Positions 1 through 7,678 of a DNA stretch of 55,489 nucleotides are shown here, one piece after another. Both the position numbers and the translations under genes were made by a program. A model generated the notes under the pieces. The model searched no databases. It was not told the origin of the DNA and worked only from the letters and a program-made list of their open reading frames with translations. The stretch comes from an uncultured Aquimarina sp. (lineage in GTDB: Bacteria; Bacteroidota; Bacteroidia; Flavobacteriales; Flavobacteriaceae). Location of the stretch: the NCBI GenBank assembly GCA_947492105.1, contig CANLMN010000027.1:1-55489 (forward strand). The letters run 5' to 3'. Numbering within the stretch: the stretch's first letter is position 1; every line of letters begins with the position of its first letter.

Positions 1-61
1 CCATAGCATACTAAAACTCCAAGAATTACTGCCCGGATATCAAGAAAGTCTTAACATGTAG
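1..61 (+). CDS. C-terminal end of an unidentified protein (partial)
   Basis: Reading in frame from base 2, an open frame of 19 codons runs in from the left edge and stops at a TAG at 59-61; it ends in the residues QELLPGYQESLNM. It is probably the last part of a gene whose body lies outside the window, on the same strand as and about 130 bp before the barrel protein gene. The piece is too short to identify, and a chance open frame of this length is quite possible. Confidence 0.3.
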   Translation, partial: HSILKLQELLPGYQESLNM

Positions 62-192
62 TTGCTCGGAGGCTTACTTTATAACCTAAGTTAGAATGAT
101 TTTTTAAGTAGCTCAAAAATTTCCGTTTTAATTGGTTCACTTTGTCCGTTCTTTCGAATACCCCCCTATACGAACCTACAAACGCTGTGTAT

Positions 193-2559
193 TTGAAAAC
201 ACTATTACATCTTATTTTATTCCTCCCCTTAATTACCTTTGGCCAAACCTTGGATTATCAAACGATCACAAGTAGTAAACCTATAAAGGTTAGCGGTCAG
301 GTATCTGCTAGTGGTATATACTACAACTCCAATCAAAATGAGAGCAGGGAACCATTTACCTATTTTTTGCAAGGTGCATTGAATGTTAATATCTATAGTT
401 TTTCTATCCCCATATCCTACAGTTTTTCCAATCAAGGAGAAGATTTGGGCTATCAATTGCCTTTTGATTTTAATAGGGTCAGCCTACACCCCAAATATAA
501 GTGGATCACAGGACACATAGGAAGTGTCAGTATGTCATTTTCACCTTACACACTCAACGGTCATCAATTTACAGGAGGTGGTATAGATTTGACTCCTCCA
601 GGGGCATTTAAAATCAGTGCAATGTCTGGTAGGCTGTTACGTGCTACCAATGATGACACTAATTCTCGTACAGTCCCAGCATACAATCGTATGGGCTACG
701 GAGTAAAAACAAGCTTTGAAAAAGAACGCTATAAAATTGGTCTAATTGGTTTCTATGCCAAAGACAATCAAAGTTCCATTGATTCCATCCCTGAGGTAAA
801 AGGTGTATTACCACAAGAAAATCTAGTAGTAAGTATAGACGGAGAAGTGAAGCTAGGTAAGAGTTTTTCCATACAAACAGAGTATGCAGCTACTGCGATC
901 ACCAAGGATATACGGTCAGAGGAATTAGAAAATGCAGGTGCATCACCTATTGCTACATTGTTTAATAATAGGGCATCAACAGAATATTATAATGCATTGC
1001 GAATGCGTTTAGGCTATGCGGTCAATAGAGTTAATTTTGGTTTTGGTTATGAACGTATCGATCCTGGATATGAAACCCTTGGAGCGTACTATTTTAACAA
1101 TGATTTTGAAAACCTGACTTTAGATGCTTCTAATACTTTTTTTAAAGATAAGTTGAGCCTTGCATTTAATATTGGATATCAACGGGATGACTTGGATAAT
1201 CTGAAAGCAAATAAAACCAATAGAACTGTAGGCTCTATTAATGCGACATTGAATTTATCAGAACGCCTTACTGTGGGAGGGTCTTATTCCAATTTCTCTA
1301 CTTTCACTAATACAAAGCCTAATCAATTTGATGAGATTAATGATGCAGATTTACTAGATGAAGATTTAGAAGATTTGGATTTCAGACAGCTCTCACAAAG
1401 TGCAAATGCTAATATCAATTATATTCTTTCTAATAAAAAAACGTCTAGGCAAAACCTCAGTGTTAATTACGCCCTCAATGATGTGGCAAATGAACAAGGC
1501 GGAGTTGTGAGAATTGGAGATGCTTCTACCTTTCATAACATGAATGTAGCTCATAACATAAACTTTGCAGATCGAAACCTCGCTATTAGTACAGCAATTA
1601 ACGGTACTTACAATACCATAGGAAGAGAAGATGCTACTACTTGGGGACCAACTCTGAGTATTGCTAAATACTATTTTGATAAGACCTTTAATACACGGAT
1701 TTCGACAGGGTATAACAATTCTATTAGCTCTTCTTCTACAACGAATGTGGTAAATATGAGAGGAGCTATTAGTTATACCCTGAAGGAACAACATAATTTT
1801 AACCTAAGTGCCATACAATTATTTAGGAGTGGAGGTAGAAACAGGAATTTAAATGAGTTTACGGCAACTTTTGGGTATAACTATGCCTTTGGGTTAAAAA
1901 AGCCTAAGATCAGTTTCAATAAAAAAGAAAAAAAGGAAAGTGATTCCATTCGTATACATTATCGGAGATATGATTTCTTAGGAATCCCAAAAGAAATTAC
2001 ACCCGAGTTATTAGAATTACCATATAAAGAAGGATTTGCGCATATCATAAAGGGTAAGGAACGAAAATTGAATAAACTAGCTGACCAACTTAGAGAAACA
2101 GAGAACAAGGATAAAAACATATACAAAGAAATTGGGATCGCCTATCTCAAAGAATTAGATAACTATTTTGATTTTGTTGAGTTCTACAACGAAAAGTTAC
2201 TTATATCCTACAAGAAACTAGTGTTAGAAGCAAAAGAAATCGATAGACAGATTCGGTATGAAAATATCCTTCTTGCTGGAAAGATTAATAGTTCCAAAGA
2301 AAAAGATCCAGAAGACTTGAAACGGCAAATTACTCTTGAAAAACGAAATGAGGCACATAATAAGCTATTAAAAGTATTACAAGATTGGGATTTACAGCCA
2401 GAGGACATAGAAAATCCAAAAGAGGAACTCAAAAATTTTAAAAAGCGTTTCTCCTCTAAGGTCTATGAAATGTATAAAAATGGCAAATCAGAAGTAGCCA
2501 TCACCAACTATCTCGAAATCCGATTGGCTGATATGTTTCATAAATTATTACAAGATTGA
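193..2559 (+). CDS. Outer-membrane beta-barrel protein with charged helical C-terminal tail
   Basis: The open frame extends back to 142 with no ATG at its start. The signal peptide (KTLLHLILFLPLITFGQ) begins only at codon TTG 193, so 193 (or GTG 187) is the likely start. After the signal peptide, about 550 residues consist of alternating polar and aromatic short strands, as in Bacteroidetes outer-membrane barrels. There is no TonB plug domain. The last 200 or so residues are highly charged and helical, rich in Lys and Glu, and would lie in the periplasm if the barrel is inserted in the usual way. An acidic patch (LLDEDLEDLDF) sits mid-barrel. I do not recognise a named family. Barrels like this can sit beside large surface or RHS-type genes in Flavobacteriia and may help display them, but that is inference. 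It lies within the presumed integrative element. Confidence 0.75.
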   Translation: MKTLLHLILFLPLITFGQTLDYQTITSSKPIKVSGQVSASGIYYNSNQNESREPFTYFLQGALNVNIYSFSIPISYSFSNQGEDLGYQLPFDFNRVSLHPKYKWITGHIGSVSMSFSPYTLNGHQFTGGGIDLTPPGAFKISAMSGRLLRATNDDTNSRTVPAYNRMGYGVKTSFEKERYKIGLIGFYAKDNQSSIDSIPEVKGVLPQENLVVSIDGEVKLGKSFSIQTEYAATAITKDIRSEELENAGASPIATLFNNRASTEYYNALRMRLGYAVNRVNFGFGYERIDPGYETLGAYYFNNDFENLTLDASNTFFKDKLSLAFNIGYQRDDLDNLKANKTNRTVGSINATLNLSERLTVGGSYSNFSTFTNTKPNQFDEINDADLLDEDLEDLDFRQLSQSANANINYILSNKKTSRQNLSVNYALNDVANEQGGVVRIGDASTFHNMNVAHNINFADRNLAISTAINGTYNTIGREDATTWGPTLSIAKYYFDKTFNTRISTGYNNSISSSSTTNVVNMRGAISYTLKEQHNFNLSAIQLFRSGGRNRNLNEFTATFGYNYAFGLKKPKISFNKKEKKESDSIRIHYRRYDFLGIPKEITPELLELPYKEGFAHIIKGKERKLNKLADQLRETENKDKNIYKEIGIAYLKELDNYFDFVEFYNEKLLISYKKLVLEAKEIDRQIRYENILLAGKINSSKEKDPEDLKRQITLEKRNEAHNKLLKVLQDWDLQPEDIENPKEELKNFKKRFSSKVYEMYKNGKSEVAITNYLEIRLADMFHKLLQD

Positions 2560-2684
2560 TCTTTACTTTGATTGTTGTAGAAATCACCTAATAGCATCAT
2601 CTATTCAAGAGTGTTTCTGACAATATATTTTTTTAAAAACCTTATAGTGAGTATTTTAATTTTTTACATTCGAAAGCAATAGAA

Positions 2685-2779
2685 GTAAACACTGATTACA
2701 AATACCCTGAAATTGTTAAGTATCTGATTTTTAAATGATTTTATTGTAAACATCAAATTGGTAAACACCCGTGTAAACA
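2685..2779. repeat. Four GTAAACA motifs (iteron-like cluster)
   Basis: The heptamer GTAAACA occurs at 2685, 2746, 2761 and 2773, all in the same orientation; three copies continue as GTAAACAC. The cluster sits just downstream of the last gene of the excisionase/DNA-binding operon. The same motif reappears in inverted form at 4813 (TGTTTAC) and nearly so at 4833 (GTAAACC), on the other side of that operon. This could be a binding site array for one of the element's DNA-binding proteins. Confidence 0.4.
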
Positions 2780-2786
2780 CAATTGT

Positions 2787-3035
2787 CTACACGACTCTAA
2801 CCCCATGTTTGTATTTTGCTAATTCCATTCCATTGGGTTTTTGATTATCATAAATAATCGCAGTTTCATACTTTCCTTTGAAGCTCTCATTGATCATCTT
2901 GGTCAATCTTCGGATACCAAGGGCTTTATTAGGTTTTGCTTTCTGGTGGGTTTTATCAAAAGAATAGAAGGTTCTGGTGTTTCCGTCATAGAACCAAACG
3001 ATGCATTTGGTCAAGGAGCTTTGTGGTAGATTCAT
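2787..3035 (-). CDS. Small hypothetical protein of the mobile-element operon
   Basis: An 82-residue basic protein of unknown function. Its start overlaps the stop of the upstream 395-residue gene by four bases (3032-3035), the classic translational-coupling overlap, so it is very likely a real last gene of the four-gene minus-strand operon that begins with the excisionase-like gene. It contains mixed beta-strand and basic segments (VWFYDGNTRTFYSFD, then NKALGIRRLTKMINES) but no motif I can name. A role alongside the DNA-binding protein encoded just before it, in maintenance or transfer of the element, is inference from position only. Confidence 0.65.
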   Translation of the reverse strand: MNLPQSSLTKCIVWFYDGNTRTFYSFDKTHQKAKPNKALGIRRLTKMINESFKGKYETAIIYDNQKPNGMELAKYKHGVRVV

Positions 3036-4219
3036 AAGGAGGTAAGATTATGTTGCAAACGGTCTTCGTAGGATTTGAGTAGATCCGCATCTTTATAGCG
3101 TGACAAGCGTTTTTGTTGCAGTCTAAAAAGTTCAAATCGGGTTTTATGCCTGTGTCTCCCCTGCCCTTTTGCATACTGCTTCCACTCGTGATCAGTAGAC
3201 TGTAATATCAATTGATTTCGGATTTCTTTTTTTAGTGTTTGTTGTTTTAGATACCAAACCCATGTCTTTTCAAAACCGTTCTTGGTATTATTAGGATGAA
3301 AGTATAAATGTGGAGCAGGAACCCAATGCTTGGGATTACGCTCTAACCATCTGTGAACCATATCAACTCTGGCAAAAAGCATTTGTTGGTAGTTCTCCCA
3401 TTGCTCCCGATCTCCATCTAGCTTAAATTTCTTGTAAACAGTCCGCCAGATATGATTCAAAATTTCTTTTTCTTCTGGTTCGGTGAGAATGAGCTTTGGA
3501 TACAACCGCCCCTTGGTGTATTTCCAAAATTGCTCGACTAGCGATAATAAAAAAGTGCGTCCCACTCCGGCGACCTTGGTTTGATCTTTTGGAGCGGAAG
3601 TTGCACTTTCCCTCATGTTCTTGTTTTGTTCCTGTGGTGTTCTTGTAGCGGAGCTAATAGCTACTTCCTTTCCCTTTTCTGGAGTTATCAACTTATCCAC
3701 AGTGCTATTATTATTGTTTAGTTCTTGTTGTACATGAACTAATGGGTGTAAATTTTTCACTCTTCCTTTAAAAAAAGAGGCAAGAGGGCTAATTTGTGTA
3801 GTATTGTCATCGGTGGTTGTTGATACTTTCACTTCTCCGAGAACCTCAGGATTGATCCGTAATTCAATTCCATCAGCACCCCGATGTATTTCCTTGGTGA
3901 TAAATCCCGCTTTGACCAATCGATGTTTGTGATTGATAATAGTGCGTACAGTGCAACCTTTGCAAGAGGCCAGACTCGGGTTGTAGCTTCGAAACCCGGG
4001 CAAATCGGCTAAAGCTACAACCGCATGTCCGCTTTTATTGATTTGTTGCGCATAGAGGCGCACAATAAGCTCGGCAGTAGCTCTGTGATTCGCATTAAGC
4101 TTATCAGTGAGATTGGATTGCTTACGGTTATACGTATCAATAAACTGCTTGGTACTTTTGAATATCGCACCAAAGTCCAGATGCATCTTTGGTGTTGGAG
4201 AAGGATTCAGCGTTTTCAT
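3032..4219 (-). CDS. Winged-helix DNA-binding protein of a Bacteroidetes mobile element (replication-initiator-like)
   Basis: A 395-residue protein. Residues about 45-130 look like a winged-helix domain: a helical run (TAELIVRLYAQQINKSG), a Cys-containing turn (LASCKGCTVRTIINHKHRLVKAGFI) that reads as a recognition helix, and a beta wing ending near LRINPEVL. A low-complexity Asn/Thr/Ser linker (about 135-215) precedes a helical, aromatic and very basic C-terminal domain (FWKYTKGRLYPKL, then WKQYAKGQGRHRHKTRF). Proteins of this layout follow excisionase genes in many Bacteroidetes integrative elements, and I read it as a DNA-binding factor for excision or replication; no catalytic motif is visible. 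It is the third gene of the operon and overlaps the next gene by four bases. Confidence 0.65.
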   Translation of the reverse strand: MKTLNPSPTPKMHLDFGAIFKSTKQFIDTYNRKQSNLTDKLNANHRATAELIVRLYAQQINKSGHAVVALADLPGFRSYNPSLASCKGCTVRTIINHKHRLVKAGFITKEIHRGADGIELRINPEVLGEVKVSTTTDDNTTQISPLASFFKGRVKNLHPLVHVQQELNNNNSTVDKLITPEKGKEVAISSATRTPQEQNKNMRESATSAPKDQTKVAGVGRTFLLSLVEQFWKYTKGRLYPKLILTEPEEKEILNHIWRTVYKKFKLDGDREQWENYQQMLFARVDMVHRWLERNPKHWVPAPHLYFHPNNTKNGFEKTWVWYLKQQTLKKEIRNQLILQSTDHEWKQYAKGQGRHRHKTRFELFRLQQKRLSRYKDADLLKSYEDRLQHNLTSL

Positions 4220-4223
4220 AATC

Positions 4224-4406
4224 TTATCGTTTTCTTAACGTTTGCAGAATGGCTTTGTAAAATAGTCGACGTTTATAAGGCTCGGCACAGCTATTTTGTA
4301 GTTGCTTTTGCACAAAAGTCTCCTGCAAGCTATCATAAGCTGCGTTGTTGCTTTCGGCTTCGTTCCTGATAAGGGTAAATTTGTTATTTTTTGGAGCTCC
4401 TGACAC
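4224..4406 (-). CDS. Small basic protein between excisionase-like and winged-helix genes
   Basis: A 60-residue, Lys/Arg/Gln-rich protein of no recognised family. It is kept because of its spacing: it starts 7 bp after the stop of the excisionase-like gene and ends 4 bp before the start of the winged-helix gene, so it fills the gap exactly as an operon member would. Composition gives no membrane segment or signal peptide. It could instead be a leader region translated only to couple the flanking genes, or not be translated at all. Confidence 0.45.
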   Translation of the reverse strand: MSGAPKNNKFTLIRNEAESNNAAYDSLQETFVQKQLQNSCAEPYKRRLFYKAILQTLRKR

Positions 4407-4413
4407 AGCGATC

Positions 4414-4707
4414 CTAATATTTAGGTATGTTTCGTTCCAAATAGGCTAGAATGCTTTTTTTAGAGTATTTGATTCTACGTCCTGCTATGGAATAGGTAAT
4501 CTGTTCAAGATCTCGTAATTCTTGCATAGTCGTTTTACTCTTTATTCCTAATAATTTATGCGCCTCCTCTGGGCTAATCCAATCAGTGGCTGGATCGGCG
4601 TTACGTAGTGCTTCTTCTTTAGCATTCTTAACTATCTCATACATTTCCTGCAGGAGTTCTTTCCGTAATGCTTGGTAGGCTTCTTTTTCAAATACAATTA
4701 CTTCCAT
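4414..4707 (-). CDS. Excisionase-family helix-turn-helix protein
   Basis: A 97-residue protein with an N-terminal helix of about 35 residues, followed by a MerR/excisionase-type helix-turn-helix (WISPEEAHKLLGIKSKT, then YSIAGRRIKYSKKSILAYL) in the C-terminal 55 residues. This is the standard layout of the helix-turn-helix (HTH_17) proteins of Bacteroidetes conjugative and mobilizable elements, which act as excision factors or regulators with a tyrosine integrase. It is the first gene of the minus-strand operon running to 2787, and the integrase gene lies about 500 bp upstream on the same strand, as expected for a pair controlling integration and excision. Confidence 0.8.
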   Translation of the reverse strand: MEVIVFEKEAYQALRKELLQEMYEIVKNAKEEALRNADPATDWISPEEAHKLLGIKSKTTMQELRDLEQITYSIAGRRIKYSKKSILAYLERNIPKY

Positions 4708-5212
4708 ATTTTGTATAATTGAGGATTAATTTTTTTCTATATGTTGTGAATTCGTAGTGCGTAATTGTACTTGAATATGATCCCATTTTATAGATCACAA
4801 GCACATTACAACTGTTTACCTCGATTAGTCTTGTAAACCACAATTTCACTGATGTAAAGAGAAGAATAAAAAGAAGACCAAAACAGTGGCTAAGGGGTTG
4901 CGCAACCCCTTGTTTTTTTAATTAAGAAACTGAAATAGAGTATTCTAATTTGGTAAAAAAATAAAATTTATGGTAATGACACTATATTTAGCATGTGACC
5001 AACTAAAAACACCCGTATGTCCACCACAATTTTAAAAGAATCTATCGAGAAATTTTAATACACTAAACAGTCGTTTTGACTTGAGTTGAATTTCCAGATG
5101 CTTGTCTCGATTTAGAAGGAAGGTTTGAAAAACGGATGATATTGAGTAAATCCAAAAAATCTACAATTAAATGTTTTGTGGATTCGACCCAGAGAACTTT
5201 TGCTAAGTAAGC
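4708..5212. other. Intergenic region between integrase and excisionase operon
   Basis: No convincing gene. It holds an inverted pair of TGTTTAC/GTAAACC motifs at 4813-4839 and an intrinsic-terminator-like perfect hairpin at 4892-4918. It should also contain the promoter of the excisionase operon, although I see no clean Bacteroidetes consensus for it. Confidence 0.5.
4892..4918 (+). terminator. Perfect GC-rich hairpin followed by a T run
   Basis: The 20-base palindrome AAGGGGTTGCGCAACCCCTT at 4892-4911 is followed by G and seven T, which is an intrinsic terminator for plus-strand transcription. No plus-strand gene lies upstream of it within the element, so it either ends an unannotated short RNA, shields the region from read-through, or is a structural site of the element. 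Confidence 0.7.
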
Positions 5213-6538
5213 TTATTTCTTTTTCTTGACTTTTTCTTCTTTATCAGTTAGGTCAAATACTTTATTAGCAGCCTGGTCAAGTCTCTCAGGCAATAGATCT
5301 TTCATATATGTTTCGGTAACATTATAATCTGCATGGCCAAGCATGTCTCCAATTTCCGCTTTAGAAACTCCATTATGGAGTGCTGCGGTAGCAAAAGAAT
5401 GCCTAGCTACATAAGTGGTTACTTTAGTTTCTAAGCCCACTGCTTTTGCTATTTTATTTATGCTTTTGTTGTGGTATTTGAGTTTTCCGTGATATGCCTT
5501 ATCAATTATCTCTTGATCTTTAACGTGTAAATATTTTTCCATTATAGGAAAGACAAAATCATTGGGGCTTTTTCCTTCGGTGTAGTAGGCTAAAATCTTT
5601 TTAATTTTTGTAGGTATCTCAATGTTAAATAGTTTGGAGTCCTTAGCGTGTTTTGTTTTTCTGCGTTTATAGACTAATCTTCCATTTCGTATTTTGTTCA
5701 TTTTAAGAAACGCTACATCTACAAAATTCATACCTCTCATATAGAAGTAAAAGGTAAAATAGTTTTTATGATGCCAAGCGGAGGAAAATTCTTTAGCTTC
5801 AAAGTCAATGATCTTTTTTATGTCTTTTAAGTCAATTGCTCTTTTCTCAGTAGAAGATTTTCTAATTGAATACCCGTGGTTTCCAAAGGAGTAGTGCTGC
5901 ATCGTAACTTCTGTAGTTGGATCCTTAATAGCTACATTCATAATTTTTCTTATACTCCTTAGGTATAATGCCAGACCATTTAAAGAATCATCTTTTTGAC
6001 AGTTTTTAATATAATGGGCTTCAAAATTCTCTAGAAATAATAGGTTAATTTCTGAAATAAGTAGTTTGTCATTGCCATGAAATTTCAATAAATGCTTAAT
6101 AGCTGCTTCTTCAGAATCTGCATATCTATTTGTTTTAGTTCTTCTTGTTTTTGCAACAACAAGAGCACCATAATCTTTTAGGGTAGTTTGTTTAGAGGTG
6201 TCAATGATAGTTTCCTTTAAATTTCCTTTTTTATTGTCGTTTTCCTCAAGACTTAGATTAATAAGATGTACAATTTCATGAATCTTCAATTTTTTAATAA
6301 CACTATTGTGGTCAGACAATACATCAGAAGCTAAAGAGAATTTTTTCATTATTCTAGCATTCATTTTAACAGAGTTAGGATATTTAGGGGAAACCTGCGT
6401 TTCATTCCACATTTGTGAAGTTAGTACTGGTCCAAGCTGTATGTATTCTCTACTGTCTCTATGAGAAACTCTAATTACCAATGGTTTCTTTTCACGCTTC
6501 TTGTTTCTTGGGTCAAGCATTAATTTTAGTTTAGCCAT
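5213..6538 (-). CDS. Tyrosine recombinase / site-specific integrase
   Basis: A 441-residue phage-type integrase. Residues 1-95 form an arm-binding-like N-terminal region, about 118-215 the SAM-like core-binding domain, and about 230-425 the catalytic domain. Visible catalytic residues are Arg268 (MRGMNFVD), a Lys-rich beta hairpin near 292-299, Arg379-His380 in YVARHSFAT, His402 in LGHAD, and the nucleophile Tyr411 in TETYMKDL. Tyr in place of the first His of the HxxR box is usual in Bacteroidetes integrases. The gene reads away from a 3-prime tRNA fragment only about 200 bp upstream, and two tandem TTTGTGAACAG repeats lie between, as expected for arm-type binding sites. It probably mediates insertion of the element lying to its left into a tRNA(CAU) gene. 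Confidence 0.95.
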   Translation of the reverse strand: MAKLKLMLDPRNKKREKKPLVIRVSHRDSREYIQLGPVLTSQMWNETQVSPKYPNSVKMNARIMKKFSLASDVLSDHNSVIKKLKIHEIVHLINLSLEENDNKKGNLKETIIDTSKQTTLKDYGALVVAKTRRTKTNRYADSEEAAIKHLLKFHGNDKLLISEINLLFLENFEAHYIKNCQKDDSLNGLALYLRSIRKIMNVAIKDPTTEVTMQHYSFGNHGYSIRKSSTEKRAIDLKDIKKIIDFEAKEFSSAWHHKNYFTFYFYMRGMNFVDVAFLKMNKIRNGRLVYKRRKTKHAKDSKLFNIEIPTKIKKILAYYTEGKSPNDFVFPIMEKYLHVKDQEIIDKAYHGKLKYHNKSINKIAKAVGLETKVTTYVARHSFATAALHNGVSKAEIGDMLGHADYNVTETYMKDLLPERLDQAANKVFDLTDKEEKVKKKK

Positions 6539-6605
6539 ACTTTTTTACTTTTTGTTTAATCCAAATATAATCCAATACCTAGGAGGTCGCAACTTGTTTG
6601 AATGC

Positions 6606-6627
6606 TTTGTGAACAGTTTGTGAACAG
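6606..6627. repeat. Two tandem 11-bp repeats TTTGTGAACAG (putative integrase arm sites)
   Basis: Exact tandem copies at 6606-6616 and 6617-6627, with a partial third GTTTTAGAG-like continuation. They lie about 70 bp before the integrase start and about 120 bp from the tRNA-fragment core, where integrase arm-type sites normally sit. Confidence 0.55.
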
Positions 6628-6743
6628 TTTTAGAGGTTTTAGATGGTTTTAAATGAATTCTTTTTGTTTCTTTTTAATTTTTATATTCTAATTATCAAAT
6701 CATTATGATTTTTTTGAGTTCGTTAAAGTACATATAAGTACTT

Positions 6744-6787
6744 ACTCATAATCAGGTGGTCCATGGTTCGAGTCCATGTGGGACCAC
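6744..6787 (+). other. Attachment site: 3-prime fragment of a tRNA(CAU) gene (Met or Ile2)
   Basis: The sequence carries an anticodon loop CTCATAA (6745-6751, anticodon CAT), the 3-prime side of the anticodon stem (TCAGG), a five-base variable region, a perfect T arm (CATGG-TTCGAGT-CCATG, 6762-6778), the acceptor 3-prime strand TGGGACC and discriminator A86. The 5-prime half is absent: bases before 6744 (AAGTACTTA) cannot pair with TCAGG. This is the copy left at the distal end when an element inserts into the 3-prime end of a tRNA. Its orientation places the intact tRNA, and so the element body, to the left, outside the window. Confidence 0.8.
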
Positions 6788-6798
6788 ACTAATAATCA

Positions 6799-6831
6799 AA
6801 GAGTTACATCCAAAAGATGTAGCTCTTTTTT
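6799..6831 (+). terminator. Intrinsic terminator after the tRNA fragment
   Basis: The stem AAGAGTTACATC / GATGTAGCTCTT (one G-T wobble) has a CAAAA loop and is followed by a T run to 6831. It lies 12 bp past the tRNA remnant, where the terminator of the original tRNA transcript would be expected. That suggests this side of the core may be old chromosomal flank. Confidence 0.75.
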
Positions 6832-6843
6832 CATTTAAAAAGG

Positions 6844-6865
6844 TTTTTGCACACTTTTTGCACAC
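6844..6865. repeat. Two tandem 11-bp repeats TTTTTGCACAC
   Basis: Exact tandem copies at 6844-6854 and 6855-6865, followed by TTTTCAC. They have the same period as the repeats on the integrase side of the core but a different sequence, so they may be arm-type sites of a second, different integrase whose element lies or lay to the right. Confidence 0.45.
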
Positions 6866-7012
6866 TTTTCACGGTTTTTAATGAAGCTTAATAACATACA
6901 GTCGAGCTAATAAAGAAAAACAAACAATTAATAAGCCCCAATAGCACCCATTACAGCATACAACTCGTTCAGAAATTTGAGAAAATTTGTTTTTGAAAGA
7001 AACAGCAGGTAA

Positions 7013-7675
7013 TCACTTGTTTATGATACGTTTCCATAAACTTTTCTTAGGTTCCAAGACTATGGTAAACAAGCTATCGGCTTGTGACCCATGATTCTCG
7101 AATCGAATTTCGGCCACTGCCTTTTTTCTACGGAAGAGATTCCAAGGTTTTTTTCCAGGCTTTTTGTAGTAGTAGAAAACCTCGAAATTATGTCGGACTC
7201 TGTAATCTGCAATCAAACTATCCAAAGAAGGAACATAGATGCCGTTAAATTGTAGATCTGAATTATTGATCACAAATTGTTTTGCTGGCATCGGTTTGAT
7301 GATAGAATCAATCACATAGACCGTATCTCTGCCCTTTGCATTCATATTTCCTGTGGTAGATGCTTTGACAGTTGCGTAACTGATGAGGTTGCGTTTGATG
7401 TTTCCCACCTCTTTTTTGAGGAGTGTCTTTAGCTCTTCACTTAGTACTAGTTTTGCATTAGCGGCATCTATTTCTGCAATATCAGCCCTTGCTCTATTTT
7501 TGCCTGCCACATCCCTCCAGGTTTCAATGTCCTTTTGTTGCACCTCAGAAAGCTGTTTGAAGTCTGCCACCTTTGCTCGTTCCTTTCTGAAGAAGTGAAA
7601 CTGTGCCAAGATGATCAAAATTAATACAACAGGGAAATAGTTTTTTAGGATAGAGAATAGATTACGCCAAATCAT
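7013..7675 (-). CDS. Single-pass membrane protein with coiled coil (phage/element accessory type)
   Basis: A 220-residue protein. Residues about 11-28 (LKNYFPVVLILIILAQF) form one membrane segment with a short cytoplasmic N-terminus; about 30-105 is a Lys/Ala/Glu-rich coiled coil; and about 110-220 is a soluble beta-rich domain with a basic RRKK stretch. Similar small membrane proteins with a coiled coil occur in Bacteroidetes phages and integrative elements (DUF6549-like), but I do not claim a family match. It starts 3 bp after the stop of the ATPase gene, so the two are co-transcribed and probably act together. Confidence 0.7.
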   Translation of the reverse strand: MIWRNLFSILKNYFPVVLILIILAQFHFFRKERAKVADFKQLSEVQQKDIETWRDVAGKNRARADIAEIDAANAKLVLSEELKTLLKKEVGNIKRNLISYATVKASTTGNMNAKGRDTVYVIDSIIKPMPAKQFVINNSDLQFNGIYVPSLDSLIADYRVRHNFEVFYYYKKPGKKPWNLFRRKKAVAEIRFENHGSQADSLFTIVLEPKKSLWKRIINK

Positions 7676-7678
7676 AGC

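Noticed and set aside
1393-1794. A 133-codon minus-strand frame inside the barrel gene
   Set aside because: It is antisense to a strongly coding gene and has no family resemblance; composition follows the opposite strand.
4025-4369. A 114-codon plus-strand frame
   Set aside because: Antisense to the winged-helix gene and the 60-residue gene, with no start context and no recognisable product.
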